Shown here: positions 8,566 through 18,787 of the stretch, in pieces
Position numbering within the stretch: position 1 is the stretch's first letter
Layout: the number at the start of each line of letters is the position of its first letter
DNA from: DTKD01 sp964494345
GTDB lineage: Bacteria > Armatimonadota > UBA5829
Length of the DNA stretch: 64,000 bases
Assembly: GCA_964494345.1 (NCBI GenBank)
Contig: CAZBSI010000001.1
Span: forward strand, 620,001-684,000
Direction: 5' to 3'
Position numbers and translations under genes: made by a program
The notes under the pieces: model-generated
Databases searched by the model: none
Told to the model about the DNA's origin: nothing
Seen by the model: only the letters and a program-made list of their open reading frames with translations

Positions 8566-11292
8566 ATGCAATTTATGAGGCATTTGAATAAGGATATTTA
8601 TAAGAACAGGCATGGGCAGACGCTTATCATCGCGATTATGGTGATGTTCATCCTCGCGGTATTGGCGACGGTGTTTATCGCGTTGGTGGCCAGGAACCTG
8701 TCGAGATCGGCTCGTATGTCGAGCACGGACTCTGTGGCGGCTATTGCGGAGGCTGGGATACGTTACGCCGATGAGATGCTGACCACATCGGAGGCCGGGG
8801 CCGACTGGCGGCCTGATCCGGATAATCTACCGCCGGCGCTTAGAGAAGACGACCCGGACTTCGAGTGGCTGCGGCCGTATTCAGTAAATGAGACCGGGGA
8901 AACTGGCCCGACCGGCGGATATACCAGATTTAACTCCGGCCAGGGCAGATTTCTGATCCGGGTCTCTTATGAACCTTATCCGGACAGGCCGATGTCGAAG
9001 TACATTAAGATAGAGTCGGTCGGCAGATGGGGTACTATCGACCCTAACGACCCGACCACGCTGCATGATCTCAGCGCGAGAAGACTGCGCAGAGAGATTA
9101 CAGCATATAAGCCGATTGCGCTCACCGACAGTTGCAGGTTTATTACAAACAAAGATAACCGAAGCGTGGATGTTGCTCTCGGTGTGCCTGGATATAAGAC
9201 TGTGTTTGGACGCAGCACATCGAGTAAATATGGGATGCGAGGCGGGCCGATCAGAGTCAACGCCAATCTGGTATGGTATGGGCTGTATGGCAGCGACCCC
9301 AGCGTGGAGATATACCTGCGCGGCATCAGAGCCAACGCCTCCACGGACCCGGCGACTGGCAGCCCTACGGATAAGATTCCAATTGACGACGTGCTTGTTT
9401 CCGGCGAGATTAAGGCAGACGGCGACCCTGCTCAGGCTAATAATCGAGTCGCGGTACGCCTGCATAAATTGCTTGAGACTCAGAGCGGTTACACAACTGA
9501 GACTCAGGTTATGCTGGAAAGCAGCAACAGCGCCTTCGACACAGCGGATGGTTTCTATCGAGACGGCAGTAACCAGGTAGATGCACAAAGAAGGCCGCGT
9601 GGAGTAAAGCGCATTGAGCCGCCGCTGGTGGATCAGTCTGATTCTACCAACACTACGACTCGCTACCGGGTGCTGACCCTTAATTCAGGGGATCGTGTGC
9701 GACAGGGCGGCGGCGGCAGATGGGTCAATCTCGGTCAATTGGGCTGGGGCAAGGGCGTTTATATCGGCAATACGGCCGACAAGCAGGACGAAAGTGAGAC
9801 ACTTTTCGGCGGTGTGACTGTGCGTGCCGACATAATGCAGCCCGGAAACCAGATGACGAGCAACTGGAAGGGGCCTTATTATAACCCGCCGGCCGCTGTT
9901 ATCAATCTTCTGCCGAACGACAAAGAGACTGTTAACGGGCGCGATCAGTACTATTTCACCATTACCCGCAGCGATGTTGCCGGTTCTGGGCAGAAGGCGA
10001 TATGGTCTGATCCGCAGGGGGTTCCGAGGCCGGACTGGGGCGCGACGGTGCGTATGCCCTACCCCGATCCAACGAATGGAAGATGGCTGACTCCAAATCA
10101 CAAAATCGATGGCAATGGGGTTATCTATGCCGAAGGCAATATCCGTATTCGCGGGATGCTGCCTAAGGGCATGAACCTGACGATTGTTTCCAATCAGAAC
10201 ATTTACATAGACGGAAGCGTGCTTAAATATCGTGAGCCGGGTTGGAAGGACAGCGATAACGATGAATATCGCGGCGCGGATTCGACCGGCGGGCTTGCGC
10301 TGCTGGCGCGGCAGAACATTATAGTAAACACGACTCAGTTCTTTATGCCACTGGGCGACCTCGGAGCCGACGATTATGGCCCTGATTCGATAATCGGACA
10401 AGGCTCGACACACGTTGTTGTGCGAAATAATCCACAAAGCGCGTTCAGATGTGGTTTTGAGTTTGGCCCGTATGAGTCAGAAAGCGGTAGTGCGCCGGGT
10501 AATAGGATGTTATTTTTGCGGCACTCCGGTGAGTTCGGCTCTGCATATATCAATGCGTGGATTAACCCGGCGAATACTACCCCGAATTGGGGATTGTTGG
10601 GACTCAACAACGTGTTTCCCGGACTGCCTCCGTATGTATGGGGTGTTGGAGATCCGCGCTTTGGCTTTGGGTCTAACCCTCCTGGTGCGGGTGTAGGCAG
10701 CTCGTTTGCGTCTAATGTGTATGATCTGCTTACTGTCGGGGCCACATTAAATACAGCGGTTGGGATGCCTAATATACTGCAGATTGCGCTTGATTCGCAC
10801 GTTTATACCCGCAGCAACTATTGGATGGGCGGCGTGGCAGTTATGCCGATGGACGTGAGGATTGAGGCGATTTTATACGCGCAGGAAGGGTCGCTGTTCG
10901 TGATTCCGGGTTATTGGATAAATCCCAATCCAGCGGATACGGATCCTTCAAACCGCCCGCCGGGAACCGACGCGCGATTCCCACTATACGGCCAAACGCC
11001 GGATATTCGTATTATCATCGACGGTGCGGTCAGTGAAAACCTGCCGGCTTCGACGAGTGATGTGCAGGCGTGGATGGCGAAATGGGGACGAATACCGGCT
11101 ATGTGCGGTTCCTCCTCATCCTCCACAGCGCATCCTAACGAAGGTGTTACCTTCCTTTACGACGACCACGTTGGTTGGCCGATTGATAACAACGGCCAAC
11201 CTATCAGAGTAGACAAGTTCGGTCGCCCATTACCGATTGCTCCGAGGCTGCCGGTTAGCGGAAGTCTTATCTATTTCGGCGATGTGATGTAA
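8566..11292 (+). CDS. Very large PilX/GspK-like prepilin-type protein
   Basis: This 908-residue protein has a polar leader and then HGQTLIIAIMVMFILAVLATV, a PilX/GspK-like membrane segment with no Glu at +5. That absence is typical of GspK-class tip subunits. An ARMSSTDSVAAIAEAGIRYADEML helix follows, as in PilX. Around 520-600 the sequence VIYAEGNIRIRGMLPKG...ALLARQNIIV resembles DUF4900-type beta-helical segments found in other large pilin-like proteins. The start is ATG 8566, 5 nt after the previous stop; ATG 8575 is an alternative. It completes a V-W-X-like set and probably caps the pilus tip. Confidence 0.78.
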   Translation: MQFMRHLNKDIYKNRHGQTLIIAIMVMFILAVLATVFIALVARNLSRSARMSSTDSVAAIAEAGIRYADEMLTTSEAGADWRPDPDNLPPALREDDPDFEWLRPYSVNETGETGPTGGYTRFNSGQGRFLIRVSYEPYPDRPMSKYIKIESVGRWGTIDPNDPTTLHDLSARRLRREITAYKPIALTDSCRFITNKDNRSVDVALGVPGYKTVFGRSTSSKYGMRGGPIRVNANLVWYGLYGSDPSVEIYLRGIRANASTDPATGSPTDKIPIDDVLVSGEIKADGDPAQANNRVAVRLHKLLETQSGYTTETQVMLESSNSAFDTADGFYRDGSNQVDAQRRPRGVKRIEPPLVDQSDSTNTTTRYRVLTLNSGDRVRQGGGGRWVNLGQLGWGKGVYIGNTADKQDESETLFGGVTVRADIMQPGNQMTSNWKGPYYNPPAAVINLLPNDKETVNGRDQYYFTITRSDVAGSGQKAIWSDPQGVPRPDWGATVRMPYPDPTNGRWLTPNHKIDGNGVIYAEGNIRIRGMLPKGMNLTIVSNQNIYIDGSVLKYREPGWKDSDNDEYRGADSTGGLALLARQNIIVNTTQFFMPLGDLGADDYGPDSIIGQGSTHVVVRNNPQSAFRCGFEFGPYESESGSAPGNRMLFLRHSGEFGSAYINAWINPANTTPNWGLLGLNNVFPGLPPYVWGVGDPRFGFGSNPPGAGVGSSFASNVYDLLTVGATLNTAVGMPNILQIALDSHVYTRSNYWMGGVAVMPMDVRIEAILYAQEGSLFVIPGYWINPNPADTDPSNRPPGTDARFPLYGQTPDIRIIIDGAVSENLPASTSDVQAWMAKWGRIPAMCGSSSSSTAHPNEGVTFLYDDHVGWPIDNNGQPIRVDKFGRPLPIAPRLPVSGSLIYFGDVM

Positions 11293-11331
11293 CACAATGG
11301 GCTGCGGTTATGTCGGTGAGAGGAGCATGAT

Positions 11332-14300
11332 GTGAGACTTATCCGAGGCATACTCTCGATCATTATTATAGTCGGCACGTTGATAGCCATTTGTCTTCCT
11401 GCGGATGCCGGCGCGTATATGTATGCGGGCAAGCGTAAGAAAGTTTATTGCGGAATAGTCGAGATCGTCGATCCGAGTAATGGCACAGTTCGCAACGACG
11501 CGGCAATCAAGGACGCTGCTCTGCTGTTTGCGAAACTTGATGCGTTGAACAGTATGAAGCCGACGGGTTGGACTTTTGAAAACCCGCTTTCATTGTCACA
11601 AAACAAGGCTGATGAATATTACTGGCGCATCCGAGTGTCTTCTGCGCGTAACTTATCCCGTCTGAATGTGCTGTATCTGCCGGGATCGGGCACGCTTACT
11701 CTTACCGACGATGAGAGGGAGAATCTCAGGCGATTTGTCGACGGCGGGGGTGTGCTGTGGGTCGATAACGCGAACCAGAATTCCCCCCTTAAATTCGGCA
11801 TAGCTGGGCCGTTTTTTATCAGTAAACTGGCGTTCAAAGTTGGTGGAACCGGTGTAGATGGCCCTGTTTCGAGGCATCATCCCCTGTTGACCAGCCCGTA
11901 TTGGCTCACAGACGTAGACATTATGAGCCTTGGGATGAACGTCGGCGGGAATTGGTCAAGAAACTACTGCGACATGGGCACTATGCTTGGCAGTGAAGAG
12001 CCGACCTCGTTTGACGTGTTGTTCCCAATTATCGATGGTGCGGACAACTCGGGGGCGTTGACCGGGCAGCCGGCAGTTGTAGCAAACACTTACGGCAGCG
12101 GGCGTGTGGTGGCTACTGCTAACGCAGTGGGCAGGGGTTGTATGTTGCAGGAGCCGTATAGCCTTGCCAGCCTGAAGTTCGCGTTTAACATAATGGCATA
12201 TGCCTCGACTTGGACCGACTTGCGCAAAGACCCAAGGCATTCGGGAAATTCGATTGATACGCTTGGCGCAAATCGGCTTGTCGAAAAGTGGTGGATTCCG
12301 ACTACCACGCACGGCCACCGCCGTGAAGCCGCGCCTCTATTATATAAGAACACGGTGTTTTATACTTCCGGCGACACGCTGGCGGCGCTGGATCAATACG
12401 GTGACACCAAGGGCGGTATGTGGCCGGCTGGTCCTAATGGCGAAGTCGTTATATGGAGTTGGCAGGACCCTGAAGGCGGCGTGTTGAGTTCCCCAACTAT
12501 CGCAACTATTCAGGACCCGAATCAGGACTGTCGTCCTATTGAGGCTGTGCTGGTGCAAAACAGCAACGGCACCGTGTTTGTTCTTAACGCATTTCCAATT
12601 GATGCAAACAACGTCGTCTATCCTAACGATCCTATATATGTGATGGAGACGAGTCCTGCGGTAGGTAGTTCTGCAGAGGGCCGATGGCCGAGTCCGCCGA
12701 TTTATGTAAACGGGTGGATATTCGCAGTTGGCGGGGATGGGCGGTTATATGCCGAGAACCCGTGCCTTGGCAAATGGACAAGCGGGCACGAAGGCGTCAC
12801 TGATGTCGCCAGCGAATGGCAGTGTCCAGACCTGAAACTGCAACCTAACTGGAAATCGGAACCAAGATGCGGGCCGAGCTACGGCTGCATGAGAAACTCC
12901 AACGGCGCGATTCTGGGTATGGTCTATTGGTTCACCTCTCCGACCACTATGCCGGTGATTGCCGGAGACCTCAACGATCATATATGCAGTATGCCGGTCT
13001 CAGTTAGCAGGGATCGCGTCAGGCTGACTAATATCCAACCGGGCCGGGATGCTGCGGAGATACGCGTCACATATCCGGGTTGGCTGAGCAATGTCACTGT
13101 GACTCTGTTTGAAAGCGATGGAGTGAAAGCTATTTCGCTGACGGAGGACCCGAAGCCGAACGAGAACCTCGCGGGAGCCAGGATGCCTGGGGTTATCGCA
13201 ATTAAAGTCAAGTTACCGTTGCCCAGACAGTATGTGGTCTATTGCAGCTATTCGTTGTCTTATGGCACCAGATCGCCGGCTTTGAACCCTCGCGGAGGGG
13301 AAATAGAGCCTAAAAGCCCGGCGAGTACTGGCGGCGGCACTACTCCGATGAGTCACCCGGCCACTACTATTGAAGGCACCCCTGTGATGGGGCCGGATAA
13401 TCAGTTGATTGTTACAGGCACCCGAAACAGCACTTACCCGGCGGGGGGCTCAATACTCGCCTACTCGAATGATGGCAATGTCTCCACTAACGGCAAGCTA
13501 AAGTGGCATTATTTCCTGCATTCGGGTGTCGACAGCAGCTACGGAGCGAATGTGCAACTGCCGGGGGTTATCCAGACGTCGAGTGGGCCGATGTTAAACC
13601 CGCAGCCGAGCTCTTCGCCGGCTGTGGCTAATGGCAAAGTGTTTGTGACGGTATCGGGCAATGAACCAGGTCCACAGGCGGCGCTGCTGTGTCTGAAGGC
13701 GTCTTCGGATTGTGTTATCCGTATCACCGAAAGCGGAGGATACGACTCCAGCGGCAGGCCGATAAAGCGACCGAAGAACCTTTGGAAGCGCAACGGCGAA
13801 GGCCATTATAACGTGCGAATCTGGCAGCCCAACCTGATAAACGACCCCACTTCCAGCCTGCCGTTGATGGATGCCAGGGATATTTCGAGCGGGGGCGTTG
13901 GCACTACCGGGATCAGCGTCGATTATGACACGGGCACTATCACATTCGACGATTTCAGCAAGACCAAGCTCACGAAAATGCTGGTAGAGACCAATACGTT
14001 CTCGCCATCGCTACCGGTGTGGGTCTATCTCGATAATGTCGAGGTTCCCATCGACTGGACGACGTGGGGGCCAGGTGCGCTGGATATGAGCAGCGCCCGA
14101 ACCGCTTCAAGCGATTCCGTCGACCTGAGCGGCTGGAACAACCTGCTCTGGTACTATGTAATTGACGATCATAAATGCACCGGTGTGCATTCTCCGCCGA
14201 CGGTTATTGGAAATACAGTGTACTTCACGTGCGATGACGGATATCTGTATGCTCTGGATACTGAAACTGGGGAATCGAAAGGCAGAAAGACAACTCAGAA

Positions 14301-15864
14301 GCCGATTTGGACTACTAAAGTGGGCAGCGGGCAGATGTCCAGAGACAGCGCGTTGTCTGTGGCTGGAGCCAATGGAGTATTGATGGTGCCGGGGCCGGAT
14401 GGGCTTCACGCATTTACAGACACTACGACCCTTGTGACAGATAACAGCCGGGTAGTGGAAATCGACGGCCAGGGGGAAGTGACCTGGGCGGTGGATTCGA
14501 TAGATTGGCCGGCAAATGTACCGGTAGGCGTTGGCAAGCCGATCGTTATGAAGCAGGGGGCGGTGAACAAGCCGTCGCGCGCTCGATATGCAGGCACAGG
14601 GGAGATATTGTTCTGCAACTCAGGGGCTAATCAGGTCTGTAAGATCGATAAGAGCGGACGGGTCGGGGCCGATGGCGCCGGTGGCAGATATATTCGCTGG
14701 ATATATACAAAGTTTGCGGATCCCAAACGACTGCTGAGGCCGGGTCAGCCTACACAGCTCAGCGGGCCGCGCGATGCTATTATGTGGCAGGAAATGGAAG
14801 AAGTGGCATCAGGCGGGTATGCGTCGGTGGTGCACTGTTTAATTGCAGATACAGGCAACTCGCGCATTCTCGATCTTACGTACCGCGTTAAAAACGGTCA
14901 GTTTGTGGATTCCGCGGGTGAGGTTATAGACCCGGCGAAGGATTCACGATACTCGCAGTTTATTGACAACGAGAGCGGGTTCGTGCTGCCTGAGCTGAAT
15001 TGGGTGTCGAAGACAGACTCGCTTAATGAAAAATATATATTTGATTGCCTGCAACTGGTGTCGGTGCCGGGTACTGGCAGCATGGTTCAGGATATCTGGG
15101 TGGCTAGCTCCAACTTCACATCCGCGGGTACAGACACAGGTGGAAACAGTCCGAAAGGCCGTGCTGGGCTTGGCGGCGCGATTATGGCCATTGGATACAG
15201 GCAGAGAACTATGAAGAGCGGCGAGGCTGCCGGGCCGTGGGACTATTCTTCCCCTCAGTCCGGCAAGATTACTGCTCGGTGCGATCACGTGAGTATGAAC
15301 GGGCAGGCCGTTCCGCTGGCTAACCCGAGGTTCTTCGATGTGGTGGTGCTGCCACCATCCAGCCCTGCGGGTAGCCCTGAGCTGGCGCTGCTGATTTGCG
15401 ACAACTACGGAGTTTATGAGGCTAAAATCGGCGGGCCGATCCCGGTAGTGGGGCCGAGGCTGCTTGCGGAAGATTACACCAGACTGCTCAGGTTGCCGGA
15501 TCCGGCCACTAAAATTGACTCATCGTGCCCGGGTTATCCGCAAACTCAGACGAATAATGTGCCGTTGCCGTCAACAGTGCCGCTAGTAGCGAGTAGCGTG
15601 CAGAAGTTGCCGAATGGAAGGTGGCTGATTACCAACAGCTACAGCGGTTCGGATTCGACTGGCGCGAATAAATTCAGCGGTGAGACGTTTGAATATGACC
15701 CGAATGGGCCTGTTGGACAGGAAGTTGTATGGTGCTCTCCGAGGCTGGAATGGGTCATGCCGCCGCCGAGCGCAGGGCCGTGTGCGGTTCCAAGAGATTG
15801 GAAACAGACGACTACCAATACCTATAACCTGCGACAGCCGAAATCCGCGTTCAGACAACAGTAG
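11332..15864 (+). CDS. Giant secreted protein: DUF4159-like domain plus PQQ-type beta-propeller (PilY1-position)
   Basis: This 1510-residue protein has a signal peptide (about 1-27, cleavage near ADAGA). Residues near 114-146, LYLPGSGTLTLTDDE..NLRRFVDGGGVLWVDN, resemble the DUF4159/glutamine-amidotransferase-like fold. From about residue 310 onward there are PQQ/quinoprotein-like propeller blades, for example DDGYLYALDTETGES and DGRLYAENPC. Start is GTG 11332 with AGGAG at 11321-11325. It directly follows the PilX-like gene, the position PilY1 holds in pseudomonad minor-pilin operons; PilY1 is also a large propeller adhesin. I saw no PilY1 calcium loop, so the equivalence is positional and structural only. 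Confidence 0.72.
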   Translation: MRLIRGILSIIIIVGTLIAICLPADAGAYMYAGKRKKVYCGIVEIVDPSNGTVRNDAAIKDAALLFAKLDALNSMKPTGWTFENPLSLSQNKADEYYWRIRVSSARNLSRLNVLYLPGSGTLTLTDDERENLRRFVDGGGVLWVDNANQNSPLKFGIAGPFFISKLAFKVGGTGVDGPVSRHHPLLTSPYWLTDVDIMSLGMNVGGNWSRNYCDMGTMLGSEEPTSFDVLFPIIDGADNSGALTGQPAVVANTYGSGRVVATANAVGRGCMLQEPYSLASLKFAFNIMAYASTWTDLRKDPRHSGNSIDTLGANRLVEKWWIPTTTHGHRREAAPLLYKNTVFYTSGDTLAALDQYGDTKGGMWPAGPNGEVVIWSWQDPEGGVLSSPTIATIQDPNQDCRPIEAVLVQNSNGTVFVLNAFPIDANNVVYPNDPIYVMETSPAVGSSAEGRWPSPPIYVNGWIFAVGGDGRLYAENPCLGKWTSGHEGVTDVASEWQCPDLKLQPNWKSEPRCGPSYGCMRNSNGAILGMVYWFTSPTTMPVIAGDLNDHICSMPVSVSRDRVRLTNIQPGRDAAEIRVTYPGWLSNVTVTLFESDGVKAISLTEDPKPNENLAGARMPGVIAIKVKLPLPRQYVVYCSYSLSYGTRSPALNPRGGEIEPKSPASTGGGTTPMSHPATTIEGTPVMGPDNQLIVTGTRNSTYPAGGSILAYSNDGNVSTNGKLKWHYFLHSGVDSSYGANVQLPGVIQTSSGPMLNPQPSSSPAVANGKVFVTVSGNEPGPQAALLCLKASSDCVIRITESGGYDSSGRPIKRPKNLWKRNGEGHYNVRIWQPNLINDPTSSLPLMDARDISSGGVGTTGISVDYDTGTITFDDFSKTKLTKMLVETNTFSPSLPVWVYLDNVEVPIDWTTWGPGALDMSSARTASSDSVDLSGWNNLLWYYVIDDHKCTGVHSPPTVIGNTVYFTCDDGYLYALDTETGESKGRKTTQKPIWTTKVGSGQMSRDSALSVAGANGVLMVPGPDGLHAFTDTTTLVTDNSRVVEIDGQGEVTWAVDSIDWPANVPVGVGKPIVMKQGAVNKPSRARYAGTGEILFCNSGANQVCKIDKSGRVGADGAGGRYIRWIYTKFADPKRLLRPGQPTQLSGPRDAIMWQEMEEVASGGYASVVHCLIADTGNSRILDLTYRVKNGQFVDSAGEVIDPAKDSRYSQFIDNESGFVLPELNWVSKTDSLNEKYIFDCLQLVSVPGTGSMVQDIWVASSNFTSAGTDTGGNSPKGRAGLGGAIMAIGYRQRTMKSGEAAGPWDYSSPQSGKITARCDHVSMNGQAVPLANPRFFDVVVLPPSSPAGSPELALLICDNYGVYEAKIGGPIPVVGPRLLAEDYTRLLRLPDPATKIDSSCPGYPQTQTNNVPLPSTVPLVASSVQKLPNGRWLITNSYSGSDSTGANKFSGETFEYDPNGPVGQEVVWCSPRLEWVMPPPSAGPCAVPRDWKQTTTNTYNLRQPKSAFRQQ

Positions 15865-15901
15865 CGGCCTGATAGGTTAGTCAGAAGCATCAATGGCAAA
15901 T

Positions 15902-15933
15902 ACTCCCCCACCCGCTTCTATGTGTGGGGGAGT
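15902..15933 (+). terminator. Perfect 10-bp hairpin before the GH99-like gene
   Basis: The arms ACTCCCCCAC and GTGGGGGAGT are fully complementary around a 12-nt loop and are followed by an AT-rich TATTATTTAT. This is a reasonable terminator for the long pilus transcript. The next gene starts only 27 nt further on, leaving no room for a separate promoter downstream of the hairpin, so partial read-through would be needed. Confidence 0.6.
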
Positions 15934-15959
15934 TATTATTTATAAAAGAGGTGCGATAA

Positions 15960-18695
15960 GTGAGTCTCAGAGTTCTCTTCATAATCGCAATTATATTCGC
16001 GGTCGCTGCAGGCCAGGGTTACGCCGCGCCTGAACCGGTCATAAGCTGGAACTTCGACACTGCAGACGATGCCTTGGGATGGTCGTCTGCGGGCGGGAAG
16101 ATGAGGATTGGCGACGGGGCGATGAGATTCACAGGACCTACGTGCCGGATGATCAGCCCTGTCTTTGACTTGAATACCTCGCCGTGGCAACTCCTCGAAA
16201 TCGAGATAAAGACGAACAAGAGCGGCGTCGCAAGGCTGTTTTTCTCCGACACAACCGAGGAGCCGTACGGAGGATTTAGGGAGAAGTGGCACAGGCACAT
16301 TAATATGATCGGAGACGGGCAATACCATAAATACACCATATTGCCCTGTTGGCACGAGATGGGAAAGATCATACACATCCGACTTGACCCGCCAGGAACT
16401 GAGAACGCGATTAAATCTATTAGAATCATCGACCTCAAACCCCATAAGGCGACTGACAGCGCGTGGCTATTTACCAAGGCAAGAAGCGATTGGGCTGCGA
16501 TTTCTCTGGAAAATGAGTCGATTGAGGCCGACGGATGGAGGATTAAAGGGGATCAAAACGCCTTAGCGCTTTCACCAGAGATTGACAAAAATGCGGGTGA
16601 TATTCCCAAACTAACCTTGCGAGCGGCCTCAAATACGTCACATAATGTGCTATTTTACTGGCTGGGAGCGAAACAGCAACAACTCCACAGCGTGCCTATC
16701 GAGATTAGAGGGGATGGCAAACTGCATAGTTATGTGTTGGATTTATCCAGACTTGCTGAATGGGAGGGCAAAATTATTGGCGTGGGCCTGTCGCCGGCCG
16801 ATGGCCTCACGAGTCGAGAGATTACTCTGCGTTCTCTGTCGCTTGGTAAGACCGCGACCGGGCCTGCTGAGCTTATTATAAAAAGAGTGACATTTGTTGA
16901 CCCCATCCCACGGGCCGGGCAGCGGGCGAAGCTCAGAATGGAATTAGCCAATATCGGCGGAACTGCCGCGAGGGATGTCGAGGCGAAGGTCACGCTTGTC
17001 GGGGGCGGATCCGCAGTTATACTGCCGAATAAATCCACTAAAACTATTAGCGCTGATAGAGCAACCGCATTTGAATGGGAGACCGAGCTTAAAACACCAG
17101 GCACAGTTACGGCGGTTGCTTCGGTGGGTGCGTCAAATGCGGAAGTTGAGAAATACCAGGCGAAGTTGCGGATATATCCGAGGTTCGAAAACGTTACGCG
17201 TGCTGATTATGTGCCTGAGCCGGTTATTGCCAATACTGGTGATTATCTTGTAGGCTGCTATTATTTTCCGGGATGGCGGGATTACAGCGCGTGGTCTGTG
17301 CTCAACGATTTCCCGGAACGCAGGCCTGTATTGGGCTATGCACATAATGGTAACCCCGAGGTTGTCGACTGGCAGATAAACTGGGCGCTGAGTCACGGCA
17401 TAGGTTTCTTCATATATGACTGGTATTGGCACAAGGGCAGCCGGGGGCTTGAGGAAGGGCTTCACGACGGTTTTTTGAAGTCTCGTTATCAGGATAAGAT
17501 GCAGTTCTGCCTGCTGTGGGCGAATCATAACGACCCAGGTTCGCACTCGGAAGAGGATATGCTGGCGGTTACCAGATTTTGGATAGACAATTACTTCAAA
17601 CGGGATAATTATCTTAAAGTCGACGGCAAAAACGTCATTGTAATATTCAGCCCATACAATATCTCGTCGGATATGGGCAATGAGGCGGTTCGACCTGCGT
17701 TTGAGAAGATGAGGAAATTGTGTGAGGAGGCCGGGGTCGGCGGCCTGTATTTTGTGGCTTGTGGACGAGGAGATGCCGCCTGGGTGAAAGGCCTGGAAGA
17801 TCAGGGCTACGACGCGATATCTGGTTATAACTACCCATCGGCTGGGGATCGCGGGCAGAACGTGGCGCCTTATGCGTGGATGGTGGACGCTTATAAGGAC
17901 ATATGGAACGAGATCGGAAACGCAGCCAGCATTCCGTATATCCCGCTGTGTGAGGCCGGCTGGGATGCTCGCCCGTGGCATGGCCCTGGTTCCCGTGTTA
18001 GAAGCGGAAAATCCGCACTGCTATGGCAGAAAATGTTGTCTAATGCCAAACAGTATTGCGATTCGCCGGCACAAAAGTTGCCTGGTAGCAAAAAGATAGT
18101 GTTTTTGGAAGCGTGGAACGAGTTTGGTGAGGGGGATTATATCGAGCCAAATGCTGGAGATGGGTTTGAGTATCTTGAAGCTATTCGAAACGTATTTGCG
18201 CCGACTTACAACGGCCCTGTCGCTCTGACCCCGAAGGACGTAGGGCTGGGGCCTTATGATATTCCGACTCCAGTGCTACAAAGTGCGTGGAATTTCGCGA
18301 AACCGGCGGATAGAATCTGGACTGCTGGTGGAATGACAACTCCTGTGTATGATTCGGGTAATCTACGGTCTCGCAGCACAACGAGAGACCCTATTCTGTC
18401 GGCTGGATGGGCGGAAATTAATGCGGACAGGTATAAGATTTTCGAAATCAGAATGAAAATCAATAAACCCGACGAGGCACAGCTCTTTTTCAAAGCGAAT
18501 CGCGAGGCGCTTAGTGAGTCGAAGAGCGTAAGGTTTGCCTTACAGGGAGACAACAATTTTCATACGTATCATGTAGATATGTCGACAAATCCGCGCTGGA
18601 ATGGCACTATAACCGGCCTGAGATTCGACCCCGCGAACTCACCTGATGTGGAGTTTGAGATTGAGTATATGCGGTTTTTGCCGGAAGGGAAGTAG
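15960..18695 (+). CDS. Secreted GH99/WbsX-like glycosidase with carbohydrate-binding-like domains
   Basis: This 911-residue protein has a signal peptide (about 1-22). After jelly-roll-like segments and a CARDB/Ig-like domain (about 310-410, RAGQRAKLRMELANIGG), a GH99/Glyco_tran_WbsX domain begins near 430 with GCYYFPGWRDYSAWSV. It continues through the GIGFFIYDWYWHKG and WNEFGEGDYIEP motifs. Such domains act on mannan-type glycans or surface polysaccharides. A C-terminal segment repeats the jelly-roll style of the N-terminus. GTG 15960 has an AGAGGTG site. It follows the pilus genes and may be co-transcribed by read-through. The family call is firm; the substrate is unknown. Confidence 0.8.
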   Translation: MSLRVLFIIAIIFAVAAGQGYAAPEPVISWNFDTADDALGWSSAGGKMRIGDGAMRFTGPTCRMISPVFDLNTSPWQLLEIEIKTNKSGVARLFFSDTTEEPYGGFREKWHRHINMIGDGQYHKYTILPCWHEMGKIIHIRLDPPGTENAIKSIRIIDLKPHKATDSAWLFTKARSDWAAISLENESIEADGWRIKGDQNALALSPEIDKNAGDIPKLTLRAASNTSHNVLFYWLGAKQQQLHSVPIEIRGDGKLHSYVLDLSRLAEWEGKIIGVGLSPADGLTSREITLRSLSLGKTATGPAELIIKRVTFVDPIPRAGQRAKLRMELANIGGTAARDVEAKVTLVGGGSAVILPNKSTKTISADRATAFEWETELKTPGTVTAVASVGASNAEVEKYQAKLRIYPRFENVTRADYVPEPVIANTGDYLVGCYYFPGWRDYSAWSVLNDFPERRPVLGYAHNGNPEVVDWQINWALSHGIGFFIYDWYWHKGSRGLEEGLHDGFLKSRYQDKMQFCLLWANHNDPGSHSEEDMLAVTRFWIDNYFKRDNYLKVDGKNVIVIFSPYNISSDMGNEAVRPAFEKMRKLCEEAGVGGLYFVACGRGDAAWVKGLEDQGYDAISGYNYPSAGDRGQNVAPYAWMVDAYKDIWNEIGNAASIPYIPLCEAGWDARPWHGPGSRVRSGKSALLWQKMLSNAKQYCDSPAQKLPGSKKIVFLEAWNEFGEGDYIEPNAGDGFEYLEAIRNVFAPTYNGPVALTPKDVGLGPYDIPTPVLQSAWNFAKPADRIWTAGGMTTPVYDSGNLRSRSTTRDPILSAGWAEINADRYKIFEIRMKINKPDEAQLFFKANREALSESKSVRFALQGDNNFHTYHVDMSTNPRWNGTITGLRFDPANSPDVEFEIEYMRFLPEGK

Positions 18696-18728
18696 AGTAA
18701 GTGCGGCGGTATGCGGTCGCAGCTCGGC

Positions 18729-18757
18729 TTGCCCGGAAACGCTTGATCTGGTAAAAT
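18729..18757 (+). promoter_or_regulatory. Candidate sigma-70 promoter for trxB
   Basis: TTGCCC (18729-18734), a 17-nt spacer and TAAAAT (18752-18757) with an extended TGg give a good promoter 30 nt before the trxB start. Confidence 0.6.
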
Positions 18758-18787
18758 CGAATTATTGTTTGGAATGAGGATAAATCA

